A DNA stretch of 64,000 nucleotides from Diplolepis rosae (taxonomy: Eukaryota; Arthropoda; Insecta; Hymenoptera; Diplolepididae). Location: positions 1,550,001-1,614,000 of the forward strand of contig JAPYXD010000738.1 in assembly GCA_030998225.1 (NCBI GenBank), written 5' to 3'. Both the position numbers and the translations under genes were made by a program. The notes beneath the pieces were generated by a model that made no database searches, was not told the DNA's origin, and saw only the letters and a program-made list of their open reading frames with translations. This document shows positions 56,064 through 64,000 of the stretch, piece by piece; the first letter of the stretch is position 1, and each line of letters opens with the position of its first letter.

Positions 56064-56795
56064 TTACATCGCCGGTGTTAGTATTTGAGGATCTATAATC
56101 CCGTGTTTTTCATCGTTAATTGCGTTTATCGCCATATCGATATCTTGGTTTATTTCATCTATTAAGACAGCCGCTACTACTAGCTTACTGTTTATAAAGT
56201 TTTCTTGTATAGCTTTATTAATTCCATTGCTTGAATTCCTTGCTATCGCTCTTACCTGATTTTCCTGCAACATTAACGATACATGATTCGCTGAGGATGA
56301 ATCCAGGATCAACTTAAGTATTTTAGTATGGTTGGTCAAGATGGAAGCAATATTTTTATTATCTCTATATAAGTTGTCGAATTTGCAATTAATTTGAGCA
56401 AGGTCTCCTTCATTTAAGGTTCCAAATAATGTTTTAGAGATGTCTCCGACAAAGTTGGCCAATCCTCGTTTATTGCGCTGTTTTCCTAATAGCTTTGTTA
56501 ATATATAATTTCGAGATATCAGTCTATTGTACCTTCCCCGAATGAGTTCTATTTCATGTTGGGGTAGGCACTTTTTAATGCATGCTTGTTCTGCTATTGA
56601 TATTGTTTTGTCTATTGCGCTGATTCTTTCCCTGTTATTTGTCATATTGAATCCAACTATTAGTCTCCAAGTTTCGTGGTATAGATGAATTTTAGTTTCC
56701 TCTTCGATGTATATATTTCCTTCAATATCGTTGATGGTGTAGTTACCCCTAACGATCGTTAGTAGATGTGGCAGGAAGGTCGTCTTCACTATCAT
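56064..56795 (-). pseudogene. env: Env, N-terminal part with furin site and fusion peptide region
   Basis: The frame has 243 residues. Residues 1-106 correspond to the outer subunit, with paired cysteines (about 72-76). RNKR at 107-110 is a furin-type cleavage site, followed by a Gly/Phe-rich fusion-peptide-like segment. Then comes a helical region with repeated hydrophobic spacing. It stops at 56064 and the rest is in another frame. In the family env is made from a spliced RNA; the frame overlaps the end of integrase by about 46 bases, which is usual. Confidence 0.8.
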
Positions 56796-57003
56796 CTGAA
56801 AAATAAGGTAGGCACTGGTCTATATGTATCTTCAATATTTTTTCCTTATTCTGAATTACAATATTATTATTGTCTAGTAAATCAATTATCTCAAAACGGC
56901 CTTTCCAGGATTGTTCTAATTTATTCTTTTTTGTGTTGTTCATTATTTTTACTTTATCCTTAATTTTATAAATGGGGTGTTTTCGTGTGATGTTCTCGTC
57001 CAA
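56749..57003 (-). pseudogene. pol: Integrase C-terminal segment
   Basis: The 84-residue frame reads 'HPIYKIKDKVKIMN', then LEQSWKGRFEIIDLLDNNNI and IHIDQCLPYF. The W-K-G-R/P-F-E-I-I pattern is the integrase C-terminal (GPY/F-like) module of errantiviruses. It is one base out of frame with the core, with the shift near 57000. Its end overlaps the env start. Confidence 0.8.
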
Positions 57004-57545
57004 TCTTCTTTTTTTCCATTTTCAACTGTATATTTCCTTTAGCTTTTCTTACAGTATCTTCGTGTTTCTTTTTCGATTTTCTTATCAAGTGTTGGTGGGT
57101 GAGATTGGTGGATGTTCTTAATGTCGATGGAACATTGGGATTTCTTCCAAACGTTAACTCGTATGGTGTGAATTTCGTAGTTTGATTTGGCGTAGTATTT
57201 ATAGTAAAATTTATTATTTTTATGTTATCGTCCCATTCTCTATTATTTTCAGCTATACTTGTTTTGATAAGGTTTAATAACGTAGTGTGCATTCGTTCTA
57301 TATTGCCATTTGATTGTGGATGGAATGATGTAGTTTTTATATGTTTTATGTTTAAAGTTTCTTCAAATTGTGTTACCAGTTCTAATAAGAAATTGGTTCC
57401 TTGGTCTGTTAAAATATTCTTAGGTGCTCCGAATGTGTAAATGTAGTGATCTAAGAGTGCTTCTACTATAGTATTCGATGTTTCGTCTTGCAGTGGTATT
57501 AGCACGGTGTAACGTGTTAGTCTATCCTGAATGCTTAGTATACAT
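56966..57545 (-). pseudogene. pol: Integrase core, second Asp and Glu part
   Basis: From the insertion junction the frame reads CILSIQDRLTRY, then GAPKNILTDQGTNF (second catalytic Asp) and SFHPQSNGNIERMHTTLLN (Glu). The first Asp block lies on the other side of the insertion, at about 59447. The codons join exactly at the duplicated ATGT, which shows that the core was continuous before the insertion. Confidence 0.9.
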
Positions 57546-57847
57546 TGAAACGGTCACGATTCACATCAGCTGACATAGCCCACGACATACTAGCGACATA
57601 GTACACGCGGCGCAGTAGGAACGCAGGGGTAGTGGTACCGACAGTCTCCGCTAGGCTCGCAGCGCGAGCCTACCCACTGTAGACCTGAAACCGCGTGTCG
57701 ATAACGGAGCACTCATAACTCTCAGCAGTATCTCCAGCTAGGGTTCCACCACCCATCGCCACTACAGTCAGCGACAACTGGAGTACTTCAAACACCTTCG
57801 GTGAAATAAAGAATCAACCACGAAGAGAGCATTGGTAATTATATTGT

Positions 57848-58106
57848 AGAGTGACTCTGGGTACGCTGCCCTAGGCTCCAGACCACTCTTAAATTTTTTG
57901 AGATGTCAAATCGTTTTCTGGGTACGCTGCTCCAGGCTCCAGAAAACGATAATTAATTTAACAACACACCCGCTAGGTACGCTGCCCCAGGCTCTAGCGG
58001 AGGTGTATGATCAAAAAACCACCTCTCTAGGTACGCTGCCCCAGGCTCTAGAAAAGTGGTTCTGTAGGATACCTCTCTAGGTACGCTGCACCAGGCTCTA
58101 GAGAGG
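57848..58106 (+). repeat. Array of five hairpins with one shared 17-base loop
   Basis: Hairpins lie at 57848-57889, 57910-57950, 57966-58006, 58017-58061 and 58072-58106. Each loop is GTACGCTGCCCCAGGCT with at most two changes, always 17 bases. The stems differ in sequence but pair: ATCGTTTTCTGG with CCAGAAAACGAT (12 of 12), CCTCTCTAG with CTAGAGAGG (9 of 9), and ACACC-CGCTAG with CTAGCG-ga-GGTGT. The others are AGAGTG-ac-TCTGG with CCAGA-c-CACTCT, and AACCAC...TCTAG with CTAGA...GTGGTT. A constant loop with covarying stems points to a structured RNA or DNA signal. The function is unknown. Confidence 0.9.
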
Positions 58107-58179
58107 CTAGGTAGCAAATTAAAGGTATGGTATAGGATAAAGATTCGCGATCAATAACCAATATGTATCTGAAGAGTCG

Positions 58180-58988
58180 CCATATTGGCTCTTAAGTGCC
58201 TACCAACATTAATATATACTTAAGCGGGATAACGTCGGCACGAAACGCGATAGATTGTCCGTGAGACGCCATATTGGCTCCTATGTAACCAACGACCAAC
58301 AAACGTCCATGATTTAAAATCATAGTCTCTTAGCATCAATTGATAAAGTAGAAAATTTATAAATTTTTTATTAATGCTTGAGCACATCATCTGGATGGCC
58401 AAGTAAACTTAGCTTATTCATTAATAACTTTATCATTGTTGCTAAACAAATATTTTCTTAGAAAATATCTTAAAGGGGAACTAACCCCGCCATATTGGCT
58501 CCTATCGAGCACTCGACTGAAATGCACTCGTGCATATGAGTATTTAATTTGCATATTTGGCGAAATTGCTTAACAGTATTAAGTTTACAAAAGAATTAAT
58601 TAAACATTTATTAACTTATTAATAATTTAAGAAGTAATTACTCCAAACTTCGATTAATAAAGATCAAGTTCACAGTTTTGTTAATGCTTGTGCACATCAT
58701 CTGGATGGCCAAGTAAACTTAGTTTATTCATTAGTAGCTTTATCATTTGTTATTGATTATAATAAATATCTTCTTAGAAAAAAGAAAAAAGGGGAATTGG
58801 CCCCGCCATATTGGCTCCTATTGAGCACATGACTGAAGTGTATCTGCACCTAATATTCTTGCTTATGAAGGAGAATTAATCAAACTCTTAAGATCGTCAA
58901 ATGCGTCTATGAAATAATTTGCAATAAGATATACCTGTGTTATAGCGAAACTAGTATTAAGAATTTAAAGAATAGTTGCCATATTGGC
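58180..58988 (+). promoter_or_regulatory. Five GCCATATTGGC(T/C) sites
   Basis: GCCATATTGGC followed by TC occurs at 58180, 58268, 58489, 58805 and 58978, all in the same orientation. The core GCCAT is the binding word of YY1/Pleiohomeotic-type zinc-finger proteins. Regular same-strand copies in an LTR suggest a regulatory array; binding is inference. Confidence 0.55.
58355..58850 (+). repeat. Internal direct duplication (two copies of ~175 bp)
   Basis: 58370-58530 and 58680-58845 share 'TTAATGCTTG(A/T)GCACATCAT', 'CTGGATGGCCAAGTAAACTT', the GGGGAA...CCCCGCCATATTGGCTCCTAT block and 'GAGCAC..GACTGAA'. They are tandem copies about 315 bases apart. Confidence 0.85.
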
Positions 58989-59404
58989 TCTTCGAGTTGA
59001 AATAATTGTTATAAACTATTCTCTGGGTAATTGCTCACTAGATAAAACGATTGTGATTTATAAAATAATTAAAGAAGCCATTAGATAGCGAAACTCGCGA
59101 ATATAAGCGCCAGTTAGCAATTGTTAAGATAGATCTGCCTCTCTATATAGACTGTATAGTTTTAGTTTGGCCCACAACCAATAAATGCATATGCTCCAAG
59201 ACCAAATAGGGAAATTACAAATGCGGTTAAGATTATAAAGGACTGATTTCAGCTTAGGTCATAGAATTCCAAAGACTGTTAAATATTTATTTATGTATGA
59301 TATTATTCGCCAATTTACTGAATAAATGTCTTCTGAATAATATAAACCCTTTGAGTTCATTTAATTAATCATAACTAATATTAATAAATAAACGAACTCT
59401 TTCA

Positions 59405-60276
59405 ACATTTGTTTCTCTTCTTGTTTATCGGGAGGGGTCCAAAGATGTCCAACGATATTTTTTCGTTTGGGGCAAGTGATATATCTGGGATTATACTCTC
59501 GCCTTGATTTTCTACTCGTACTGTTCTTAAAGTTGACAAATTGGACAGGATTGCACAAATTTTTTTATATCGTCCAATCCATGCCATAGTCCTATTTTAC
59601 GGGCTTTCTCTATAGTATTTTTTTCCCCAAGGTGTGTGGAATTGGCTTCTAACATTATCTTCCTTTTTTCTTCTTTGGTTAATTCTCTGGTTAATGAAAA
59701 GCATACATGAAGACTTAGGCGAGGATAGTGGTTTGACAAACATTCTATCAATTCTTGAATACTCTCCTTTTTAATTGGGGTGAACAACGGATCCCCGAAA
59801 ATTAGTCTTATCATTGTCAGTTTTTTGTTTTCTATTTTTTCTGTAATCCAGGTGAGTTTTGTCAACCATTCTTCTTCGTTATATGGCAGCATATCTTCCT
59901 TTTTTATGTCTTTCCATAGTTTGCCTATGGCATTTGGTTTTGTTTTGACTTTCCCATAGGATGGGTTTAGTCTCCATCCCATGAAATCGCTGTATACGGA
60001 ATTACTGGGATGGCTCGTTGACGGGGTTTCTTCTTCTATCGAGGCTTCCCGTATTTTTTTGTGAGGAATTTTGATTTTTTCTTTGTCTTCTAAAATCCTA
60101 TCTTCTATTACCGTTGATTTGGGATTTTCTGTAGGTTTTATTTCTTGTAAATTGCTTTCTATGTCTTCCAGCATTTTTTTACTCGTTTTCCCGCTGTCTA
60201 AGTTTAATTCTGCGTTTGCTATCTTCTGTCTAAGGATATCGTTATCGTTTATTGGAAATAATCGAGAGAGAGACAA
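59405..60276 (-). pseudogene. pol: RNase H-integrase spacer, integrase zinc domain and first catalytic Asp
   Basis: The frame 59527-60276 carries an acidic, Lys-rich spacer and then the integrase N-terminal domain: LWHGLDDIKKFVQSCPICQ gives the C-x2-C pair. At the first His pair only one His is kept (STHLGEKN; the family has G-x-H). A one-base shift near 59527 moves the frame, after which ISLDIFGPLP holds the first catalytic Asp (codon at about 59447). The sequence then meets the ACAT duplication and the insertion. The spacer between RNase H and integrase is much longer than in gypsy elements without env. Confidence 0.8.
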
Positions 60277-60570
60277 TCTGCTACTTTATTATCCTTTGTT
60301 TTCACGCATTCAATATCGTAGTCGTATTCCTCGATACGTAATCTCCATCTTAAAAGTCTTGAGCTTGGGTCTTTTACATTATGTAACCATACAAGGGCTT
60401 TATGGCCAGTTTGTAACTTGAATTTATTACCTAATAAATATTCTTTTAGTCTTTTCATCGCCCAAACTATTGCTAAGAGTTCTTTTTCCGATGTAGTACA
60501 TTTAGTTTAGTTTGATACGTCTGTGGTTAAAATAAATTGTTCCTTAAAGTCGGGGAATTTCAATTTTCTA
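60249..60570 (-). pseudogene. pol: RNase H, catalytic Asp replaced by Gly
   Basis: The frame 60249-60458 has the second half of RNase H: FKLQTGHKALVWLHNVKDPSSRLLRWRL and DNKVADCLS. The family has T-D-H-K-A-L, so the catalytic Asp is Gly. The first half (ILTTDVSN with Asp, SEKELLAIVWAMK with Glu) is present upstream but broken by in-frame stops near 60505 and 60580. Confidence 0.8.
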
Positions 60571-61136
60571 TAATATCATGCAAGTCCCAAAAAGGATTGT
60601 ACGTCCTCGACGGTTTCCAATTTTTTAAAATTTTTTATTGTGCTTAATTTTTCAGGATTGGGTTTTACCCCTTCTCCAGTTATGATATGTCCTAAGTATT
60701 CAAGTTCAGGTTTAAAATATTCGTACTTAGTCGGCTCTAGTCTCAGTCCTAATTCCTTTATTCTCTAGAGCACTTCTCCTGTATTTTGATTGTGTTGGTT
60801 TAGTGTTTTTCTAAATATCACAATATCGTCGATGTACGCAAAACATTTATTTCCTATCAGTCCTCGGAATGCATTATCCATCATTTTCTGGAACTTTGCG
60901 GGGGCATTTTTGAGTCCATAAGGCATCCTATTATACTCAAAATGTCCCTGTGAAGTAGAAAATGCTGTGTATTTCTTATCTTGTTCTCTCATCGGGATCT
61001 GCTGATATTCTGCGGAGAGGTCAAAGGCAGAAAAGAATTTTGCATTTCCTCGTTGGTCTAATATATCGTCTATAATTAGTAGTGGGTAGGCGTCTTGATC
61101 GGTGCCCTCATTGATTTTCCTGTAGTCTACGACCAT
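60571..61136 (-). pseudogene. pol: Reverse transcriptase palm and connection
   Basis: The frame 60765-61136 starts at MVVDYRKIN (finger/palm border). It has FSAFDLSAEYQQIPM (Asp39), YNRMPYGLKNAPAKFQKMM and FAYIDDIVIF (YIDD at 101-104); both catalytic aspartates are intact. After a stop at 60765, the connection (FKPELEYLGHIITGEGVKPNP, NFKKLETVEDVQSFLGLA) follows in a shifted frame to about 60575. It copied the viral RNA to DNA. This is the best preserved domain of the provirus. Confidence 0.9.
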
Positions 61137-61988
61137 TCGTAATTTGTTTCCCTTTTTTGGTAATATCCAAAGTGGGGAGTTATATGGGGACTGTGATTCC
61201 CTAATGACTTCTTTGTTAATAATTTATTAGTTTCTTCTAGCGAAAATTCTCTGTGTTTATCTGATAGCCTATGTGGTATTAAATTTATGATTTTTCCAGA
61301 TTTTAATGTTATTTCATGTTCTGTCAGATCTGTACAGGGTAAGGGCTCCGTATCGATCGAGAATACTTCTTGGTATTGCGCTATTAATTTCTCGATAATT
61401 TCTCTTTGTTCTGGTTCTAAGTGACTTAGTTTTGATGATTGCAATATTTGTAATGTTCCCGGGTGTATGTTTTCATTATATCAGAGTGCTGTTTCCTCTT
61501 TTTCACTAACTTCAAAGATCGATTTATATTTTTCTAGGTTATTTTTTACTGGTAGTGGATTCAAGATATTATTTCGTATTGGGATTTTTACAAATCCTTC
61601 ATTAACTCTGTAAATACCATCAGAGATATTTTCCTGATCCAAAATTAGGATGTCCTGATGCACTTCTTCTTTTATTTTTATTCTACATATTTTTTCTGAG
61701 TTGGGCGAAACGAATTCCCCATCTTCGTATATTGGAAGTTTTATTTGATCTATTATTAGATACTCTGGTGTTATAGAGTATCTGTCGTATTGACAGATTT
61801 TAAAAATTTATTGTGAGTATTCCTTCCTTGTGTAATAGAAAATCATCTGGTACTATATAAAAAGTTTGTTCTTCATCAAAAAAGTTTAGGGTGGTTCTTC
61901 GTTTTGATATATGTACATCTTTTCCCATTGAAAAACTTTTCTCGCATTCTTTTCTCTCATCCTTTTTTTCCAGAGTTTTTTCTTTCAT
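61127..61988 (-). pseudogene. pol: Protease end, linker and RT N-terminal part
   Basis: Three short frames are collinear. 61800-61988 holds a basic Lys/Glu-rich start and an FYIVPDDFLL..GIL strand that matches the end of a gypsy protease. 61481-61663 is a linker with ISDGIYRVNEGFVKIPIRN. 61127-61444 holds the RT lead (EREIIEKLIAQYQEVFSIDTEP) and 'TEHEITLKSG' with 'IPHRLSDKHRE'. The D-T-G active site is not present; the sequence is cut near 61990, where a mariner fragment begins. Confidence 0.7.
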
Positions 61989-61998
61989 TATATTATTT

Positions 61999-62396
61999 AT
62001 TTTCGCATCGGATTGTTACTGGTGATGAAAAATGGATCCATCACGACAACCCCAAGCGCAAAAAATCATGCGAAACCCGGCCAACCAGCAAAATCAACGG
62101 CAAAGCGGAATATCCATGGTGCGAAGGTAATTCTCTGTATTTTGTGGGATCAGAAGGGTGTGCTGTATTATGAGCTGCTAAAACCGGGTGAAACCATCAA
62201 TGGAGAACGCTACCAAACACAATTAATCCGTTTGAAGAGAGCAATAGCCGAAAAACGCCCGGAATATGCGACCAGACATGAGGCAATAATTTTCCATCAT
62301 GACAACGCTCGGCCCCATATTGCGCAGTTCTTTTGGGATGGAATCCACAAATTTCCAGAAAGATGGGAAAAAGTCATAGCTTCAGATGGGCAATAA
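61999..62396 (+). pseudogene. Mariner transposase, C-terminal half with internal deletion
   Basis: A shifted frame at the start has the TGDEKW motif. From 62013 the main frame runs KPGQPAKSTAKRNIHGAKV, LLKPGETINGER and HHDNARPHIA (second Asp). Directly after it comes QFFWDGIHKFPERWEKVIASDGQ, which is the C-terminal end of the family. The segment with the third Asp (the S-x-D-L-A-P-S-D-Y block) is deleted. It cannot be active. Confidence 0.88.
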
Positions 62397-62473
62397 TTTG
62401 AATAATACTATTGTACATGGTTTTCTTAAATAAACGTTCAAATTTTGAAAAAAAAACCGCACGAATTAAGTTA
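61999..62473 (+). mobile_element. Truncated mariner fragment with 3' TIR
   Basis: The sequence starts inside a mariner transposase (IVTGDEKWIHHDNPKRKKS with the first catalytic Asp) and ends with the terminal repeat ACCGCACGAATTAAGTTA at 62473, followed by TA. The same terminal sequence ends the mariner at 11937-13202. The 5' half is missing, and the fragment abuts the env-bearing provirus. Confidence 0.85.
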
Positions 62474-63559
62474 TAGATGCGTTAATATTGCCATTAGTCA
62501 AAGTTGGGCTTGTGTATATTTCTAATAGATTATATCGTACAATTTGTTGTATTTTATTCTCGAAATTATATTTCCTCTGTATGTCAAATTATTTCATTTG
62601 CACGCCAAAGGAAATACTTTGAAAGTAAAAGGATAACATTTGAAATGACTATCTTTTAACTGTTAAAGGATATCCTCTCATACAAATTTTGAATAGAAAA
62701 TTTTTTAATAGTAAAGGGAATCGTTTGACAGTCAATAGTCTGTTTTTAGAGTATAAGAAAACTTTTCCTCCAAATTTTCTGATTTAATTTTTTATAAATA
62801 TATAAAAAAAAATTCTATCTGTTAAGGCATTTAAAATTTGTGATCGAAGCTTAAATTCACAAAGTTAACCATTCCTTTATATCTCGTATTAAAACTATAA
62901 AAATTTAATGATATTAATTTTTATTGAAACATTTTTTTAAGTATTCAAAACATCCCAAAATGATATAAAATCTTCCACATATTTATTTCAGGTAAATAAT
63001 TTTCAAAAGATTTTAAAAAAAGGTTAATATTTCAAACAATATGTTTCAACTATGACATATCTTTCGCACCTTTTTTGTATGGAATCGAGAGAAACATAAA
63101 ATCTTAGCAAGCTGTCAAGTTTTAAGAAGTTCACCAATACACTCTTTGATTTCATATAGCGATTAAACTTACACAACTTCAAATGACAGTGCGTATCCGT
63201 GAATTTTGCGCACGCATTATTTTAAAATTTACAAATTTAATCATCAGTTATTTGAAAACAAACTTTCTGAATATGTAACATTTTTTTAATGAAAATTCTA
63301 ATATAAAAGTGTGAAAAAGATTCGTTAAATATCAAATAAATTATATTTAAATTTGAATACTAAATTACATGTTGAGATTTTTATAAACTTAAAAGTATCT
63401 TATGAATCACAATTTGAGTTGTGAATCGTCTTTCTTTCCTTGTAGAATCAGTTTACAATAAATTCAATAAAACGTAAATTTATGTTATTCATATTCTGGA
63501 TAGTATTCAATACTAATATTTTTATTCAATTCATAGTTTTCATTTGAATTTTGGTAAAA
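62474..63559. other. No gene supported
   Basis: AT-rich DNA. A Tc1-end-like word (GTGAATTTTGCGCACGC) occurs near 63200 and resembles the one at 39448, but no partner was found. The last 100 bases may be the leader of the gag-like frame. Confidence 0.4.
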
Positions 63560-64000
63560 ATGTCTACATCTGCAAAGAAAAGGACGATTTATACACCGAG
63601 TCGGACTGAAATTTTATATAAAAATCAGTTCTCTCTAAGGAACAATGTTGCGACGAATTTTTTTAACGACAATCAAATTAAAAAACACGAGAATTTAGTT
63701 GCTATAAACTATTCTCAAAAGCATTCCACTATTGAGGGCAGAAATAGTAAAAATACGACCAATGCTTCCAGGCTGTCATATTCAATGCGTAGCAGTAATG
63801 GTGGAAATAATCTGACGATCGGAATTCGACATCCATTGATAAATAATCACGAGACTGAAAATTTTGCAGAAATAAGAGACTCAGATGCAGGCTGCTCATT
63901 TCAATCTATTAGAGGCAATGATATTACAGTTTTAAAGACTCTAATTGATGTAATTCCACCTTTCACAGGGCAAGATGGTTCTTTCCAAATCTTCTCTAAA
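63560..64000 (+). CDS. Gag-like open frame, runs off the window
   Basis: ATG at 63560 opens 147 codons with no stop up to the last base. The protein is polar, rich in Ser, Asn and Thr, with a basic start (STSAKKRTIYTPSRTE). It then reads LKTLIDVIPPFTGQDGSF, close to the 'I.xIPxFxG' start of the capsid domain in Ty3/gypsy Gag proteins. The most likely meaning is the start of gag of another LTR element. A host gene is possible; the remainder outside the window would decide. Confidence 0.45.
   Translation, partial: MSTSAKKRTIYTPSRTEILYKNQFSLRNNVATNFFNDNQIKKHENLVAINYSQKHSTIEGRNSKNTTNASRLSYSMRSSNGGNNLTIGIRHPLINNHETENFAEIRDSDAGCSFQSIRGNDITVLKTLIDVIPPFTGQDGSFQIFSK

Larger units (their letters stand above)
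57546..59404. mobile_element. Solo-LTR-like insertion with 4-bp target duplication
   Basis: An 1859-bp segment with TG...CA ends (TGAAACGGTCACG at 57546; ACTCTTTCA ending 59404) is flanked by ACAT on both sides (57542-57545 and 59405-59408). It interrupts the integrase codons cleanly. TG...CA ends and a 4-bp duplication fit a gypsy-type solo LTR. It has no coding frame of note. Contents are a five-hairpin array, five CGCCATATTGG sites and a 170-bp internal duplication. The direction of transcription is not known; AATAAA on plus lies at 57803. It shows no similarity by eye to the other LTRs in the window. Confidence 0.75.
55432..61998 (-). mobile_element. Env-bearing Ty3/gypsy provirus (errantivirus type), broken and interrupted
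   Basis: On minus, from about 61990 to 55432, come the end of protease, linker, RT, RNase H, a long spacer, integrase and an env of the fusion-protein type. This is the layout of insect errantiviruses. No LTRs, gag or protease active site remain. Frameshifts, stops and a catalytic substitution in RNase H show it is dead. The integrase is split by the insertion at 57546-59404. Confidence 0.85.

Noticed and set aside
58180..58190. CArG box (SRF site) reading of CCATATTGG
   Set aside because: The A/T core has five bases instead of six, so it is not a CArG box; the GCCAT reading fits better.
1..64000. CRISPR arrays, operons, bacterial promoters or ribosome binding sites
   Set aside because: All evidence (introns, arthropod core promoters, eukaryotic transposons) points to nuclear animal DNA. 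No direct-repeat/spacer array was seen.

Overview
The window looks like arthropod nuclear DNA, most probably insect. It is AT-rich and intron-bearing, with TATA plus TCAGT-type initiators inside LTRs, and almost every recognisable coding sequence comes from a transposable element. Mariner and Tc1 elements, a Penelope-like element, Ty3/gypsy elements (one with a fusion-type env) and a P-like THAP transposase in one place are typical of insects. The species cannot be named from this window. No ordinary host gene was recognised with confidence.

Layout. 0-8 kb: broken minus-strand Ty3/gypsy pieces (zinc knuckle, gag end, protease, start of RT) downstream, on the minus strand, of a long LTR with its own tandem repeat. 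8.4-11.5 kb: a Penelope-like element with both pseudo-LTRs, RT and GIY-YIG domains and a hammerhead-like motif. 11.9-13.2 kb: a complete but broken mariner. 15-24.8 kb: a plus-strand gypsy element (primer site, long leader, gag, PR, RT, RNase H, integrase, 3' LTR part) whose PR, RT and RNase H catalytic residues are all damaged. 25.9-26.7 kb: a solo LTR with a clear core promoter. 28.1-30.5 kb: a Tc1-like deletion derivative with perfect TA ends, then a 154-bp-TIR element. 31.6-36.3 kb: a decayed multi-exon gene for a predicted DDE nuclease. 36.3-37.3 kb: a deletion derivative of the P-like transposon. 39.4-43.3 kb: a large inverted repeat whose arms each carry the same deleted Tc1 transposase, then a minisatellite. 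44.3-51.0 kb: a P-like transposon with THAP protein and a nearly intact transposase with its D, D, E residues. 52.8-53.9 kb: THAP and SAP-like exon fragments. 55.4-62.0 kb: a minus-strand env-bearing gypsy (errantivirus type), split inside its integrase by an 1859-bp solo-LTR-like insertion with a 4-bp target duplication. 62.0-62.5 kb: a mariner fragment. 63.6 kb to the end: the start of a gag-like reading frame that runs off the window.

Most unusual. Inside the insertion at 57546-59404 are five tandem hairpins that share one 17-base loop, while their stems differ in sequence and still pair. This looks like selection for a folded DNA or RNA structure, or a mobile hairpin, and no family known to me explains it. 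The P-like transposon and its 1-kb derivative also form a convincing autonomous/non-autonomous pair.

Many frameshifts lie in A-runs, so some breaks could be assembly errors. Coordinates for element ends come from reading the repeats by eye and may be off by a few bases.
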